Part shown: in pieces, positions 40,085-54,347 of the stretch
Numbering within the stretch: position 1 is the first letter of the stretch
Layout of the letters: every line of letters starts with the position of its first letter
Origin: Vibrio ruber DSM 16370
GTDB lineage: Bacteria > Pseudomonadota > Gammaproteobacteria > Enterobacterales > Vibrionaceae
Assembly: GCF_900163965.1 (NCBI RefSeq)
Contig: NZ_FULE01000013.1
Location: forward strand, 59,410-123,409
Direction: 5' to 3'
Length of the DNA stretch: 64,000 nucleotides
Program-made: the position numbers and the translations under genes
Notes under the pieces: generated by a model
Seen by the model: only the letters and a program-made list of their open reading frames with translations
Told to the model about the DNA's origin: nothing
Database searches by the model: none

Positions 40085-40437
40085 TTTGTTATTCCCACAA
40101 CTTTATTTAAACACAATGTAATAATAAACGCAGATATTTATTATGACAACATTAGCGAACTAATAATATATAAAAAAACTGGCAGAATCGTAAATTATTG
40201 TAAATGCCTATGTCAAATTATCATTAATTACGATGGATATCATATATGAGCTTGATTTGTTAACTTGAGTTATTCATTGGGATTAATACGAAGTCTATTG
40301 CGTGGTGACTGCCCCCTTTTTGATTTGAAGAAAGGATAAAGCTATTGCAAATGGTTCCGGTATTTGTACAATGGGCGCGTTCTAATTCGGTCATCAACAT
40401 ATACTGCCGTTACGCTGTCGAAGTGGTAGTGAATTGT
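40085..40437. other. AT-rich promoter region of hns and upstream of the riboswitch
   Basis: Divergent AT-rich DNA with no ORF. It must hold the hns promoter and, near its right end, the promoter of the lysine-riboswitch transcript. I cannot place either with certainty. Confidence 0.4.
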
Positions 40438-40632
40438 TCTAGTCCGTGTAGAGGTGCAATCAAGATAAGTAAATCAGGGTAGGGTGATGCCAGTAACCTT
40501 GATTAAAAGGCTTTTTTGCCGAAGTAAACGTGTTTATCAGAGACCGTTTGCTGGGGTTGTTCTCGAATAGGGGCAACACTGCCATAGTCTATTATTTGTT
40601 GTATAACTATGGAGCGCTACTGTAGGACTGGG
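40438..40632 (+). ncRNA. Lysine riboswitch (L-box)
   Basis: The conserved L-box blocks appear in order: AGAGGTGC (40450), AAGTAAA-like at 40467, GGGTGATGCC (40482), TGCCGAAGT (40517), TGGGGTTGT (40552), GGGGCAAC (40570) and GGAGCGCTACTG (40611). The closing stem P1 pairs 40438-40445 with 40625-40632 over eight base pairs, and an inner GTAG (40448-40451) pairs with CTAC (40617-40620). These are the hallmarks of the RNA that binds lysine and turns off lysine synthesis or uptake genes. The next gene is an NhaC-family carrier 113 bases downstream. Confidence 0.9.
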
Positions 40633-40744
40633 TGAAACTAGATTGCTTTTCACTTGGTTCATCTTTGAATGCCATCGACAGGTTGTTCATATAATTACAA
40701 TGCAGTAGGTCTCTTACCATATAAATTATTGGTTATTGAAGATC

Positions 40745-42325
40745 ATGACATTAGTTGATTTTTCCTCCTCCTTAATATCTCTTTTTCCACCCGTTGTTGC
40801 GTTGGGTATGGCAATCCTGACCAGACACGTGCTGCTTTCTCTAGGCGTTGGCATCTTGTTAGGAGCCTGTCTGCTGAACGATTATTCTTTGTTTTCTTCA
40901 TTAGATTATATTCAGGGTAAAGTTTATACGCTGGTCATTGAAGATGGTGCAATTAACAGTTGGAACATGAGCATTATCGGTTTTCTTCTTCTGCTGGGGA
41001 TGATGACTGCAATTTTGACGCTTTCCGGTGGAACACGTGCGTTTGCATTGTGGGCTGATAAAAAAGTGAAAGGCAAAAAAGGGGCACAATTGCTGTCTGC
41101 TTTTTTGGGTGTTTTTATTTTTGTCGATGACTATTTTAATAGTCTGGCGGTTGGCTCAATTTCTCGCCCGGTCACTGATCGATTCGGGGTTTCACGCGCA
41201 AAACTTGCGTATATTCTTGATTCAACTGCCGCTCCCATGTGTATCATCATGCCAGCTTCCAGCTGGGGCGCATATATTATGACCATCATCGGTGGGATTT
41301 TAGTTTCCCACGGTATGACCGAATATACACCGCTGAATGCTTATGTTGCGTTAATTCCGATGAATTTTTACGCCATTTTTGCTTTATTAATGGTGTTCGC
41401 AATGATCATTTTTCAGTTAGATATCGGTCCGATGAAACATCATGAACACAGTGTTTCATCCGGAATCGGGCGCAATGATCAGGCAACTGAACTTAAAGAT
41501 GAACTCGATATTCAGGAGAGTGAATCAGGGCGAGTACGTGATTTAATTGTGCCGATTGTGGCATTGGTAATCGCGACTGTCGCTGCAATGATTTTTACTG
41601 GCTGGCAGTCGCTGCAGGCGGCTGGTGAAACATTTAGCATCTTAGGCGCGTTTGAAAATACGGATGTAGGGATATCTTTAATCGACGGTGGTTTAGTCGG
41701 GTTATTGATAGCGCTGTTTTCGGTATTCAGACAACGGATGCCGTTGAATATTATCCTGAAAACGTTGTTTATCGGAATGAAATCAATGTTCGGGGCAATC
41801 TTAGTGCTGTTTTTCGCATGGACGATTGGCGCGGTCATTAAAGATATGCAGACAGGGCTCTATCTCTCGTCCATGGCGCAGGGTAACATTCCGGTGCATT
41901 GGTTACCGGCAATTCTGTTTGTATTGTCGGGGTGTATGGCATTCGCGACCGGTACATCATGGGGAACGTTTGGTATTATGCTGCCGATTGCCGGGGATAT
42001 TGCCGGTGCAACCGAACTGGCACTGATGATGCCAATGTTGGCGGCGGTGCTGGCAGGTTCTGTCTTTGGAGATCACTGTTCACCAATCTCTGACACAACG
42101 ATTCTGTCGTCAACCGGGGCGCGGTGTCATCATATTGATCATGTTTCAACTCAACTTCCTTATGCGTTGCTAGTGGCGTTTATCTCGCTGATTGGCTATA
42201 TCGTTTTAGGGCTGAGCGATTCCGTTAGCTTATCCTTACTGGTGACATTGGCCGTATTTGCCGTCATCTGTTTTGGCTTTCGTATCCGACAGCAATCTCA
42301 ACATAAGTGTTCCGGTGATAACTGA
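40745..42325 (+). CDS. NhaC-family transporter, probable lysine importer
   Basis: The 526-residue membrane protein has about eleven hydrophobic segments. Conserved NhaC-family features are FVDDYFNSLAVGS, STAAPMCIIMPASSWGAYI and SVFGDHCSPISDTTILSS. The family name suggests Na+/H+ exchange, but the lysine riboswitch just upstream points to the branch proposed as lysine transporters (called LysW in riboswitch studies). The ATG at 40745 is preceded only by a weak site (TTGAAG), which fits translational control. Direction and function are inferred from the riboswitch. Confidence 0.83.
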   Translation: MTLVDFSSSLISLFPPVVALGMAILTRHVLLSLGVGILLGACLLNDYSLFSSLDYIQGKVYTLVIEDGAINSWNMSIIGFLLLLGMMTAILTLSGGTRAFALWADKKVKGKKGAQLLSAFLGVFIFVDDYFNSLAVGSISRPVTDRFGVSRAKLAYILDSTAAPMCIIMPASSWGAYIMTIIGGILVSHGMTEYTPLNAYVALIPMNFYAIFALLMVFAMIIFQLDIGPMKHHEHSVSSGIGRNDQATELKDELDIQESESGRVRDLIVPIVALVIATVAAMIFTGWQSLQAAGETFSILGAFENTDVGISLIDGGLVGLLIALFSVFRQRMPLNIILKTLFIGMKSMFGAILVLFFAWTIGAVIKDMQTGLYLSSMAQGNIPVHWLPAILFVLSGCMAFATGTSWGTFGIMLPIAGDIAGATELALMMPMLAAVLAGSVFGDHCSPISDTTILSSTGARCHHIDHVSTQLPYALLVAFISLIGYIVLGLSDSVSLSLLVTLAVFAVICFGFRIRQQSQHKCSGDN

Positions 42326-42393
42326 TGTCCGAAGCGCTTATCGGGTGCGATTGGTCTTATGAAGATTATTTGCATAAAAAGTCAAAAGAGGGG

Positions 42394-42420
42394 TTGCAAA
42401 ATCCCTCAAGCTTGTATAGT
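42394..42420 (+). promoter_or_regulatory. Candidate his operon promoter
   Basis: TATAGT (42415-42420) as -10 follows TTGCAA (42394-42399) as -35 with a short 15-base spacer. It is placed suitably about 57 bases before the leader peptide start. Confidence 0.4.
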
Positions 42421-42476
42421 GTGAAGAAAACTTGATAGGCAAGTTAAAAATTTTTCCAAGTATGCGCGGTCTCATT

Positions 42477-42524
42477 ATGAAAAACAGTTTTGTTGTAAAC
42501 ATTCATCACCATCATCATCCCTAA
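42477..42524 (+). CDS. hisL: his operon leader peptide
   Basis: A 15-codon ORF reads MKNSFVVNI, then five His codons in a row, then Pro and stop. A run of His codons before an attenuator is the signature of the his leader: ribosome stalling on uncharged tRNA-His lets transcription go on into hisG. An in-frame ATG at 42462 would add MRGLI. Neither start has a strong ribosome site. Confidence 0.9.
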   Translation: MKNSFVVNIHHHHHP

Positions 42525-42551
42525 GTTATCTTTCGGGAGATGAGCGCATAC

Positions 42552-42573
42552 CCGGGAGATAAAATTCTCCCGG
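42552..42573 (+). promoter_or_regulatory. his attenuator internal hairpin
   Basis: CCGGGAGA (42552-42559) pairs with TCTCCCGG (42566-42573). Its right arm CTCCCGG can also pair with TCGGGAG at 42534-42540 or with TCGGGAG at 42602-42608. These are the alternative partners expected of an attenuator with terminator and antiterminator forms. Confidence 0.75.
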
Positions 42574-42597
42574 AGGTGAAATGAAGATATTCAATGA

Positions 42598-42628
42598 ACC
42601 CTCGGGAGTAATTCCGAGGGTTTTTTTA
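42598..42628 (+). terminator. his operon attenuator terminator
   Basis: ACCCTCGG (42598-42605) pairs with CCGAGGGT (42614-42621), followed by seven T in all. It lies between hisL and hisG, the position of the his attenuator. Confidence 0.92.
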
Positions 42629-42709
42629 TATGTTTTACATTATGAAACAGCAGATATTCAAAAAGTTGAATGGATACTAAATAGAACAATGGTTGACAAG
42701 GAATTATTT

Positions 42710-43609
42710 ATGCAAGCACAACAACGCCTGAGAATTGCAGTCCAAAAGAAAGGCCGCCTGAGTAAGGAATGTATGGCGCTCCTGAAGCAGTGTGGTGTGA
42801 AGTTTAATGTGATGGGAGAGCGTTTGGTCGTCCACTCACTCAATATGCCGATTGATCTGTTGCTCGTTCGTGATGACGATATTCCGGGATTGATTATGGA
42901 TGGGGTCGTGGATTTAGGGTTTGTCGGCGAAAACGTACTCGAAGAGGTTCGTTTGGATCGGCTGGCACTGAATGAACCGAATGAATTCGTTTCTTTAAGA
43001 CGTCTGGAGTTCGGCGGCTGCCGTCTGTCGATTGCAATTGATAAAGATAAAAGTTACAACGGCCCGCAAGATTTGAATGGGATGAGAATCGCGACAACAT
43101 ATCCTCATCTGCTAAAAGCTTATATGGATCGTCAAGAGATCCCATTTACAACTTGTATGTTGACTGGCTCGGTTGAAGTCGCCCCCAGAGCAGGGCTGGC
43201 TGATGCAATCGCTGATTTAGTCTCAACCGGGGCAACACTCGAAGCCAATGGTCTGAAAGAAGTTGAAGTGATTTTTGAGTCAAAAGCGACATTGATTCAG
43301 CGACGTGGTGATTTTGCTGCAGATAAGGTTGCTTTGATCGATAAGCTACTGACTCGGATGCACGGTGTTCAGCAAGCGAAAGAGTCAAAATATATCATGT
43401 TGCATGCACCGGTCGATAAACTGGCAGAAATTAAACAATTACTGCCCGGAGCGGAAGACCCGACGGTATTGCCGCTGTCAGCTGATAAATCAAAAGTTGC
43501 GGTGCATTTGGTGAGTTCCGAGAATTTGTTCTGGGAAACAATGGAACATTTAAAAGCCTTGGGTGCCAGTTCGATTCTGGTTCTGCCGATTGAAAAAATG
43601 ATGGAGTGA
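42710..43609 (+). CDS. hisG: ATP phosphoribosyltransferase
   Basis: HisG starts histidine synthesis by joining ATP and PRPP, and is feedback-inhibited by histidine. The 299-residue long form has [13 protein letters not shown] at the start, [10 protein letters not shown], the PRPP-binding [14 protein letters not shown], and a C-terminal regulatory domain (about 225-299). The ATG at 42710 follows AAGGAATT; the longer ORF from 42581 runs through the attenuator and is not the real start. It is the first gene of the complete hisGDCBHAFI operon. Confidence 0.96.
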   Translation: MQAQQRLRIAVQKKGRLSKECMALLKQCGVKFNVMGERLVVHSLNMPIDLLLVRDDDIPGLIMDGVVDLGFVGENVLEEVRLDRLALNEPNEFVSLRRLEFGGCRLSIAIDKDKSYNGPQDLNGMRIATTYPHLLKAYMDRQEIPFTTCMLTGSVEVAPRAGLADAIADLVSTGATLEANGLKEVEVIFESKATLIQRRGDFAADKVALIDKLLTRMHGVQQAKESKYIMLHAPVDKLAEIKQLLPGAEDPTVLPLSADKSKVAVHLVSSENLFWETMEHLKALGASSILVLPIEKMME

Positions 43610-43614
43610 TCATA

Positions 43615-44913
43615 ATGAGAACGGTTGTATGGCAATCTTTAAACAAAGACCAACAAGCATCAGTTTTGGAGCGTCCGGCTATTATTGAAGGTGCAAATGT
43701 CACGGCAGCTGTCGCTGAGGTGATTGAGCAAGTTCGTCTCAACGGTGATCAGGCTCTCCGGACGCTGACAGAGAAATTTGATCGCGTGAGCCCTGAAAAT
43801 ATTCGGGTTTCGGCTGAGGAAATTCAAGCAGCTTCGGCACGTCTGTCCGAAGAGATGAAGCAGGCACTGGATCAGGCTTACGCAAATATTACCAAATTTC
43901 ATAAAGCACAGATCTCCCAACCGATTCAGGTTGAGACAATGCCTGGTGTTGTCTGTGAACAAATAACACGTCCTATTAATACTGTCGGTTTATATATCCC
44001 GGGCGGGAGTGCGCCGCTTCCTTCAACGGTTTTGATGTTAGGCGTGCCGGCTCGAATTGCGGGTTGCCGGAAAGTCGTTTTGTGTTCTCCGCCACCGATT
44101 GCCGACGAAATTCTCTATGTCGCCAAACTGTGTCAGATTGATGAAGTTTATAATGTCGGAGGCGGGCAGGCGATTGCAGCGATGGCTTATGGCACAGAAT
44201 CTGTTGCCAAAGTCGATAAAATTTTTGGGCCGGGCAATGCTTATGTGACGGAAGCCAAACGTCAGGTGAGTAATGATTTTCGCGGTGCTGCGATTGACAT
44301 GCCGGCAGGGCCTTCGGAAGTGATGGTCATTGCTGATGAAACAGCCGACCCGGACTTTATTGCCGCAGATTTACTCAGTCAGGCCGAGCATGGCCCTGAT
44401 TCTCAAGTGGTGCTTGTGACACCATCACCGATTATTGCTGATCAGGTCACCGATGCGGTGAAATCTCAACTCAGTGTGCTTTCCCGCGCTGCAACGGCTC
44501 AAAAAGCGTTGGCATCCAGTCTGGTGATCATTTCTGAGTCGATGACGCAGGCTGTTTCGATTTCTAATATCTATGGTCCGGAGCATCTGATCGTTCAGAC
44601 CAAGAACCCACGGGAACTGTTGCCCTTACTCGACAATGCCGGCTCAATCTTTTTAGGCCGCTGGTCACCGGAGTCTGCCGGTGATTACGCATCCGGAACC
44701 AATCATGTTTTACCCACTTATGGTTATACCAAAACCTATTCCAGTCTTGGGTTGGCTGATTTTAGTAAGCGCATGACCGTTCAGGAACTTTCCGACGATG
44801 GGTTGCGTCAGCTGGCTCCGACAGTGGTAACGATGGCAGAAGCCGAAGGATTGGATGCACACAAACGTGCCGTGACTATTCGCATTGAAAAATTAAATCG
44901 GGCGGAATCATAA
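43615..44913 (+). CDS. hisD: Histidinol dehydrogenase
   Basis: HisD oxidises L-histidinol to L-histidine in two NAD-linked steps and needs Zn. The 432-residue protein shows [47 protein letters not shown], and the active-site block [11 protein letters not shown] with its zinc-binding Gln and His. The ATG at 43615 has GGAG 9 bases before it. The stop TAA shares its last base with the hisC ATG. Confidence 0.96.
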   Translation: MRTVVWQSLNKDQQASVLERPAIIEGANVTAAVAEVIEQVRLNGDQALRTLTEKFDRVSPENIRVSAEEIQAASARLSEEMKQALDQAYANITKFHKAQISQPIQVETMPGVVCEQITRPINTVGLYIPGGSAPLPSTVLMLGVPARIAGCRKVVLCSPPPIADEILYVAKLCQIDEVYNVGGGQAIAAMAYGTESVAKVDKIFGPGNAYVTEAKRQVSNDFRGAAIDMPAGPSEVMVIADETADPDFIAADLLSQAEHGPDSQVVLVTPSPIIADQVTDAVKSQLSVLSRAATAQKALASSLVIISESMTQAVSISNIYGPEHLIVQTKNPRELLPLLDNAGSIFLGRWSPESAGDYASGTNHVLPTYGYTKTYSSLGLADFSKRMTVQELSDDGLRQLAPTVVTMAEAEGLDAHKRAVTIRIEKLNRAES

Positions 44914-45953
44914 TGGAAAAACTGGCCAGACAACAGGTTCAAAAATTAACCCCTTATCTCTCCGCCCGACGTATCGGCGGCAGTGGTGATGTGTGGCTCA
45001 ATGCCAACGAATCACCTTTTGATAATACCTATCAACTGAATTTGTCCGGATTGAATCGTTATCCTTCCTGTCAGCCGGAAGGGATGCTCTCTGCTTATGC
45101 CGCTTATGCCGGTGTTCAACCGGAGCAAGTTTTGACAACGCGGGGAGCAGATGAAGGCATTGAGCTGATCATTCGTGCTTTTTGTGAGCCGAATGAAGAC
45201 GCGATTCTTTACTGCCCGCCAACATACGGCATGTATGCTATCAGTGCTGAGACGATTGGAGTAGCCAGAAAAGTGGTGCCGCTGACATCCGACTGGCAAC
45301 TGGATTTGCCAGCTATCGAAGCCAATTTAGATGGCGTCAAAGTGGTGTTTGTGTGTAGTCCGAATAATCCGACGGGTAATTTAGTCGCTCGGGAAGACAT
45401 TGTGGCACTGCTGGAGCTGACCAAAGACCGCGCCATTGTCGTGATGGATGAAGCTTATATCGATTTTTGCCCACAGGCTTCGACGGTTGATCTGTTGGAA
45501 CAGTACGAGCATCTGGCTATTTTGCGCACGTTGTCGAAGGCATTCGCGTTAGCGGGCTTACGTTGCGGATATACACTGGCCAATGCCGAATTAATTCAAG
45601 TATTACTCAAAGTCATTGCCCCTTATCCTGTTCCTTATCCGGTTTCTGAAATTGCTCAGCAAGCGCTGTCAGAAAGTGGTTTGGCGCGGATGAAATATCA
45701 GGCCTTGGAAATTAATACCAATCGCGCATATCTTCAGGCCGGGCTCTCTGCTATTCCCGGGGTGACGGTATTCGATGGCTGGGGAAATTATCTGTTGGTT
45801 GAGTTTCCTGATGGTGATGCATTATTCCAGGCTGCATGGGATAACGGGATGATTTTACGCAATTCACCGATTGAAAACTGTGTCCGGATTAGTGCCGGTA
45901 ACCGGGAAGAGTGTGAAAAAACCTTAGCGTTTATTCGCCGCTTTTATCAGTAA
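44913..45953 (+). CDS. hisC: Histidinol-phosphate aminotransferase
   Basis: HisC transfers an amino group from glutamate to imidazole-acetol phosphate, using PLP. The 346-residue type I/II aminotransferase has [39 protein letters not shown] and DEAYIDFCP. The PLP lysine lies in [16 protein letters not shown]. It overlaps hisD by one base; hisB follows after 64 bases. Confidence 0.96.
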   Translation: MEKLARQQVQKLTPYLSARRIGGSGDVWLNANESPFDNTYQLNLSGLNRYPSCQPEGMLSAYAAYAGVQPEQVLTTRGADEGIELIIRAFCEPNEDAILYCPPTYGMYAISAETIGVARKVVPLTSDWQLDLPAIEANLDGVKVVFVCSPNNPTGNLVAREDIVALLELTKDRAIVVMDEAYIDFCPQASTVDLLEQYEHLAILRTLSKAFALAGLRCGYTLANAELIQVLLKVIAPYPVPYPVSEIAQQALSESGLARMKYQALEINTNRAYLQAGLSAIPGVTVFDGWGNYLLVEFPDGDALFQAAWDNGMILRNSPIENCVRISAGNREECEKTLAFIRRFYQ

Positions 45954-46017
45954 TGGATCGACCAGTAACAGATGGAACAAGAATGGACCGTTTGACCGAT
46001 AATAAAAGGATGTCTCT

Positions 46018-47090
46018 GTGAGCAAACAACAAAAGATTTTATTTATTGACCGGGATGGCACGTTAATCGTTGAACCACCGATTGATTTTCAGGTGGATCG
46101 CCTCGATAAACTCAAGCTTGAACCAGATGTCATTCCCAGTCTCTTGTCACTCCAGAATGCCGGATATCGTTTGGTGATGGTGACCAACCAAGATGGCCTC
46201 GGAACAGAGAGTTACCCCCAAGCTGATTTCGATGCCCCGCACCAAATGATGATGGATATTTTTACCTCACAAGGGGTGATATTCGATGATGTACTGATCT
46301 GTCCGCATTTTGAAGCGGATAATTGTAGCTGTCGTAAGCCTAAACTTGGTTTGGTCAAACCGTATTTACAGGAAGGACGGGTGGATTTTCAGCGTTCCGC
46401 AGTGATTGGTGACCGAGCCACCGATTTGCAGCTCGCTGAAAATATGGCAATTCGCGGTATTCAATACAATCCACAGACAATGGGATGGAAGGCGATTGTT
46501 AAACAGCTGACTACAGCGCCAAGAACGGCAGAAGTGGTTCGTCGGACTAAAGAAACGGATATCGCCATTACCGTTAATCTCGATGAAGCGGGTAACAATC
46601 AAATCGCAACCGGGCTCGGGTTCTTCGATCATATGCTCGATCAGATTGCTACCCATGGTGGATTCAGTCTCTCGGCTCAGGTTCAAGGCGATCTGCATAT
46701 TGACGACCATCATACGGTGGAAGATACCGCGTTAGCTTTAGGGCAGGCGCTCAAAGAAGCGTTAGGGGACAAACGCGGGATTGGTCGTTTTGGTTTTTCA
46801 CTGCCAATGGATGAGTGTTTGGCACAGTGTGCTCTGGATCTGTCCGGTCGGCCCTATTTCAAATTCGATGCCCAATTCTCTCGCGAGCAAGTCGGTGACT
46901 TTTCAACGGAAATGACTTACCACTTTTTCCGCTCGCTGACCGATACTTTGGCTTGTACGCTGCATCTCTCTTCTGCGGGTGACAATGACCACCATATTAT
47001 TGAGAGCCTGTTTAAAGTATTTGGCCGGACACTGCGTCAGGCGATCAAAGTTGAAGGGAATGAATTACCCAGTAGTAAAGGAGTGTTGTA

Positions 47091-47091
<1 letters not shown>
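46018..47091 (+). CDS. hisB: Bifunctional histidinol-phosphatase/imidazoleglycerol-phosphate dehydratase
   Basis: This two-domain 357-residue enzyme performs steps 7 and 9 of the pathway. The N-terminal HAD phosphatase (about 1-165) has IDRDGT and the zinc-loop [15 protein letters not shown]. The C-terminal dehydratase (about 168-357) has [23 protein letters not shown] and [10 protein letters not shown], whose His and Glu bind Mn. The GTG at 46018 follows AAGGATG. The fused form is normal in gamma-proteobacteria. The end overlaps hisH by one base. Confidence 0.96.
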
Positions 47092-49213
<2,122 letters not shown>

Positions 49214-49217
<4 letters not shown>

Positions 49218-49846
49218 GTGGTAGCGAAACACTGGCATTCCTTTCAGAGCGGATTGACTGGGAGAAAGTCGAGGGGTTGGTTCCTGCGATCATACAGGAT
49301 TTTCAGTCAGGTCAGGTGTTGATGATGGGGTATATGAATGACTCTGCACTGGAAAAAACCGTATTGACTGAACAGGTCACGTTTTTTTCGCGGACGAAAC
49401 AGCGCTTATGGACCAAAGGAGAAACCTCCGGCAATGTGTTACAGCTGAAAAATATTGCACTGGATTGTGACAATGACACGTTGCTGGTTAAAGTCGATCC
49501 GGTCGGGCCGACCTGCCACACCGGGACAACCAGTTGTTGGGATGCCGATCAGCAAGAAGAATCACAAATGGTGTGGCTTCACCAGTTGGAGCAACTTTTG
49601 GGTGAGCGCAAACAAGCCGATCCCGAATCTTCCTACACTGCCAGTCTGTACGCCCGTGGCACCAAGCGTATTTCGCAAAAAGTGGGCGAAGAAGGCGTTG
49701 AAGTCGCGCTTGCAGCGACGTCGGGCGATAAGGCGGAACTAGTTTGCGAGTCTGCCGATTTGGTCTATCACCTGTTGGTGTTGCTACAAGATCAGGGTTT
49801 ATCGATGAACGATGTTATCAATAAACTCAAAGAGCGTCATCGATAG
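49214..49846 (+). CDS. hisI: Bifunctional phosphoribosyl-AMP cyclohydrolase/phosphoribosyl-ATP pyrophosphatase
   Basis: This enzyme does steps 2 and 3 of the pathway. The N-terminal cyclohydrolase domain (about 1-115) has [16 protein letters not shown] and the zinc-binding CHTGTTSCW. The C-terminal helical pyrophosphatase domain (about 118-205) has [23 protein letters not shown] and [13 protein letters not shown]. This HisIE fusion is usual in enterics and vibrios. It is the last gene of the operon, before a hairpin terminator. Confidence 0.96.
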
Positions 49847-49866
49847 CCGAATTTGGTTATCAACGG

Positions 49867-49893
49867 AATCAGCGCCTTAAGAAGCGCTGATTT
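49867..49893. terminator. Terminator between hisI and rluE
   Basis: AATCAGCGC (49867-49875) pairs with GCGCTGATT (49884-49892). The loop holds the rluE stop codon. The T-tract is short, so efficiency is uncertain. Confidence 0.6.
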
Positions 49894-50548
49894 CTTGCCA
49901 CTCACCGGGTTGCAACGATCCTAATGTCATCTCTCCAATCGAATAACGAATCAGACGCAGTGTCGGGTAGCCAATATGTGCTGTCATCCGTCGAATCTGA
50001 CGGTTGCGTCCTTCAATAATCGTGATCGATAGCCAGGTGGTCGGAATCGCTGCCCGAAACCGAACCGGTGGTGTGCGTGGCCATATCTGAGGCTCAGACA
50101 TGATTTCAACGATTGCGGGAAGCGTCGGGCCATCTTTCAGTGTTACGCCACGTCTGAGTTGTTCCAGATCTGATTCTTCAGGCGCTCCCTCAACCTGTAC
50201 CCAATAAGTTTTGGGAGATTTGGACTTCGGTTGTGTCAGCTTAGCCTGTAACTGACCATCATTGGTCAGAACCATCAAACCTTCACTGTCTCGATCCAAG
50301 CGACCGGCAGCATAAATATCTTTGATCGGAATAAAATCAGCCAGCGTCTGGCGACCCTCACCGTCAGTAAACTGGCTCAGTGTGTCATAAGGCTTATTGA
50401 ACAAAATGACTTTCCGGGTTTCGGGTGTCTGCTGCGGTCGTGATTTTCTCTGTCCGGAATGATTTGCCCGCTGAGAAAATTTTGCGTTTTTTGACTGCTG
50501 ACGAGTGGAGCGACGCAACGATGAGGAGTTGCGTGACGGGAAAGACAT
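49877..50548 (-). CDS. rluE: 23S rRNA pseudouridine(2457) synthase
   Basis: RluE isomerises a uridine of 23S rRNA to pseudouridine. The 223-residue RsuA-family enzyme has a basic disordered N-terminus (about 1-45), then [12 protein letters not shown], the catalytic Asp in [18 protein letters not shown], and [23 protein letters not shown] at the end. There is no S4 domain, as in RluE. It is divergent from icd, a neighbour pair also found in E. coli. Confidence 0.9.
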   Translation of the reverse strand: MSFPSRNSSSLRRSTRQQSKNAKFSQRANHSGQRKSRPQQTPETRKVILFNKPYDTLSQFTDGEGRQTLADFIPIKDIYAAGRLDRDSEGLMVLTNDGQLQAKLTQPKSKSPKTYWVQVEGAPEESDLEQLRRGVTLKDGPTLPAIVEIMSEPQIWPRTPPVRFRAAIPTTWLSITIIEGRNRQIRRMTAHIGYPTLRLIRYSIGEMTLGSLQPGEWQEISAS

Positions 50549-50716
50549 GTTAACTTCCTTGCAAATTTGTAAATGAACTGTATTTCTGAGTTTTCACAAT
50601 GTTGAGTTTAAGCTATTATTTGCGCGCTCTGATACGATTATGAAGTGTGGATAATAGACTATTTCTTCAGTTTCGTTTAATTATACTCAATCAGCCTGTC
50701 ATTCGATAGGCCGTAA

Positions 50717-50904
50717 TATACCCGGATTGCTTTTGGTACGATGACGCTCAGCAAGTCGTACAGAGTGAATAAAAATTACCACACGATGATCCGAAGTCGT
50801 TTGGGTATGGCAATCATCCACTCACGAATCCGTATCGGATATTTGCGAAGATCTTCCGATACGGCTGGGTGGTTCATTAAGAGTGGCCTGAACAATCACT
50901 CAGG
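50717..50904. repeat. Intergenic region with several inverted repeats (possible repeat element or structured RNA)
   Basis: The rluE-icd gap contains a series of inverted repeats: outer ATACCC (50717-50722) with GGGTAT (50803-50808), GTACGA (50736-50741) with TCGTAC (50756-50761), and GATGAT (50785-50790) with ATCATC (50813-50818). CCGTATCGGA (50830-50839) pairs perfectly with TCCGATACGG (50855-50864), and CCACTC (50818-50823) with GAGTGG (50881-50886). CCTGA and TCAGG then lie at 50887-50904. The ATACCC ends recall ERIC-like elements. The right half could instead be an icd leader or a small RNA. Confidence 0.45.
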
Positions 50905-50965
50905 ACATCTCAGATATTCACATAACTAACTGCCACAATCACATGGGGTTGTTAAGAACAGATAG

Positions 50966-53200
<2,235 letters not shown>

Positions 53201-53249
53201 ACGCGTTGTCGGTCAATATTCTCGATTGACCGACACGTATAAATAATGA

Positions 53250-53270
53250 AACCCGCCGTTGGCGGGTTTA
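53250..53270. terminator. Terminator between icd and cspD
   Basis: ACCCGCC (53251-53257) pairs with GGCGGGT (53261-53267) and is flanked by A and T runs, suitable for both convergent genes. Confidence 0.75.
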
Positions 53271-53315
53271 TTGCAACCATGTATAGACATGTTTGGCAGC
53301 GACAATGACTATTTT

Positions 53316-53537
53316 TTACTTGGCTTGTTGAGCCTCGATTGGTACAACGGCGCTAGCGTGGAAGCCTTTTGGTCCTTGTTCAATCTCATATGACACATGT
53401 TGACCTGCTTTTAAGGTACGATATCCATCCATCTGGATCGTGGAGTAGTGAGCAAAAATGTCGCCTTCTCCTTCTTCAGAGCAGATAAAACCAAATCCTT
53501 TGGCGTTATTGAACCATTTTACTTTACCGGTAGCCAT
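53316..53537 (-). CDS. cspD: Cold-shock-like protein CspD
   Basis: The 73-residue cold-shock domain protein has RNP1-like KGFGFI and RNP2-like DIFAHY motifs that bind single-stranded nucleic acid. The sequence STIQMDGYRTLKAGQ and the Ala/Gln-rich tail fit CspD, which in E. coli inhibits replication in starved cells and is also next to clpS-clpA. That shared neighbourhood supports CspD over other Csp proteins. Confidence 0.9.
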   Translation of the reverse strand: MATGKVKWFNNAKGFGFICSEEGEGDIFAHYSTIQMDGYRTLKAGQHVSYEIEQGPKGFHASAVVPIEAQQAK

Positions 53538-53986
53538 GCTTTACATCCCTCATGCATTTTGTTACTGATGTTGTCGACAAGAAAACGTTACTGTTTTTTA
53601 CAATTTTGTTTTCACTGCTGTGAGCTTTAATTCAGCGCTGCTGCCAAATTAACCAGTCACTAATTGTCCAATTTAAACAATCAGAGGTGACAGTCAATAG
53701 AAAAAGTGTGTAAACATCGACATCTTTGCAACAAATTGCGTTATTGTTTACATTTCTATAACTACAATAAGCAGACATCAGTCGTGAAAAAGTAGTCGCA
53801 TCGATTTCGTGATTCGAATTAGCAATCTTTTATTTGCAGCGATACAATTGGTGCATTAGTCTCTAAGTATGAGATGTTTTCGCTTCGGCGCCCGGAACTT
53901 CATATCAGTTGGCTAACAAACATAGTTCTATTGCTAGAAGCCTAAATAATTAATCTAAATGGAAAACTCTCTGATTCACAACCGTT
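53538..53986. other. Intergenic region between cspD and clpS
   Basis: About 450 bases of divergent promoter DNA with no supported ORF. It is AT-rich around 53640-53780. The clpS start codon has no clear ribosome site. Confidence 0.4.
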
Positions 53987-54307
53987 ATGAGTAAAAATTT
54001 TGAATGGGTGGCTCCAGACTCAGAATTACTGGAGAAGGAAAAGACAGCAGTGCAGCCCCCATCTATGTATAACGTGATTTTGATGAATGACGATTATACA
54101 CCGATGGATTTCGTGATTGAGATACTGGAGCGATTTTTCGCGATGGATATTGATCAAGCGACTCAAGTGATGCTGAAAGTGCATTACGAAGGGAAGGCGA
54201 TTTGTGGGACGTATACTGCTGAGGTGGCTGAGATGAAAGTGACACAAGTGTCACTCTATTCGAAGAAACATGAACACCCATTGCTTTGTATCATGGAGCG
54301 AGCTTAG
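53987..54307 (+). CDS. clpS: ATP-dependent Clp protease adaptor ClpS
   Basis: ClpS binds proteins with Leu, Phe, Trp or Tyr at the N-terminus and delivers them to ClpA-ClpP. The 106-residue protein has a flexible N-terminus (1-25) and the core with MYNVILMNDDYTPMDFV, in which the Asn-Asp residues bind the alpha-amino group. KVHYEGKAICGTYTAEVAE follows, with the conserved His. It precedes clpA by 40 bases. No obvious Shine-Dalgarno sequence precedes the ATG. Confidence 0.95.
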   Translation: MSKNFEWVAPDSELLEKEKTAVQPPSMYNVILMNDDYTPMDFVIEILERFFAMDIDQATQVMLKVHYEGKAICGTYTAEVAEMKVTQVSLYSKKHEHPLLCIMERA

Positions 54308-54347
54308 TACTTGCCGAACAACAAGGTTGTTCCTTAAGGGGGTCCCA

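Noticed and set aside
42581..42709. N-terminal extension of HisG from 42581
   Set aside because: The extension crosses the attenuator terminator and is not conserved; the true start at 42710 has a good ribosome site.
49877..50548. rluE product as RsuA or RluB
   Set aside because: It lacks the N-terminal S4 domain of those enzymes and its neighbour is icd, which fits RluE.
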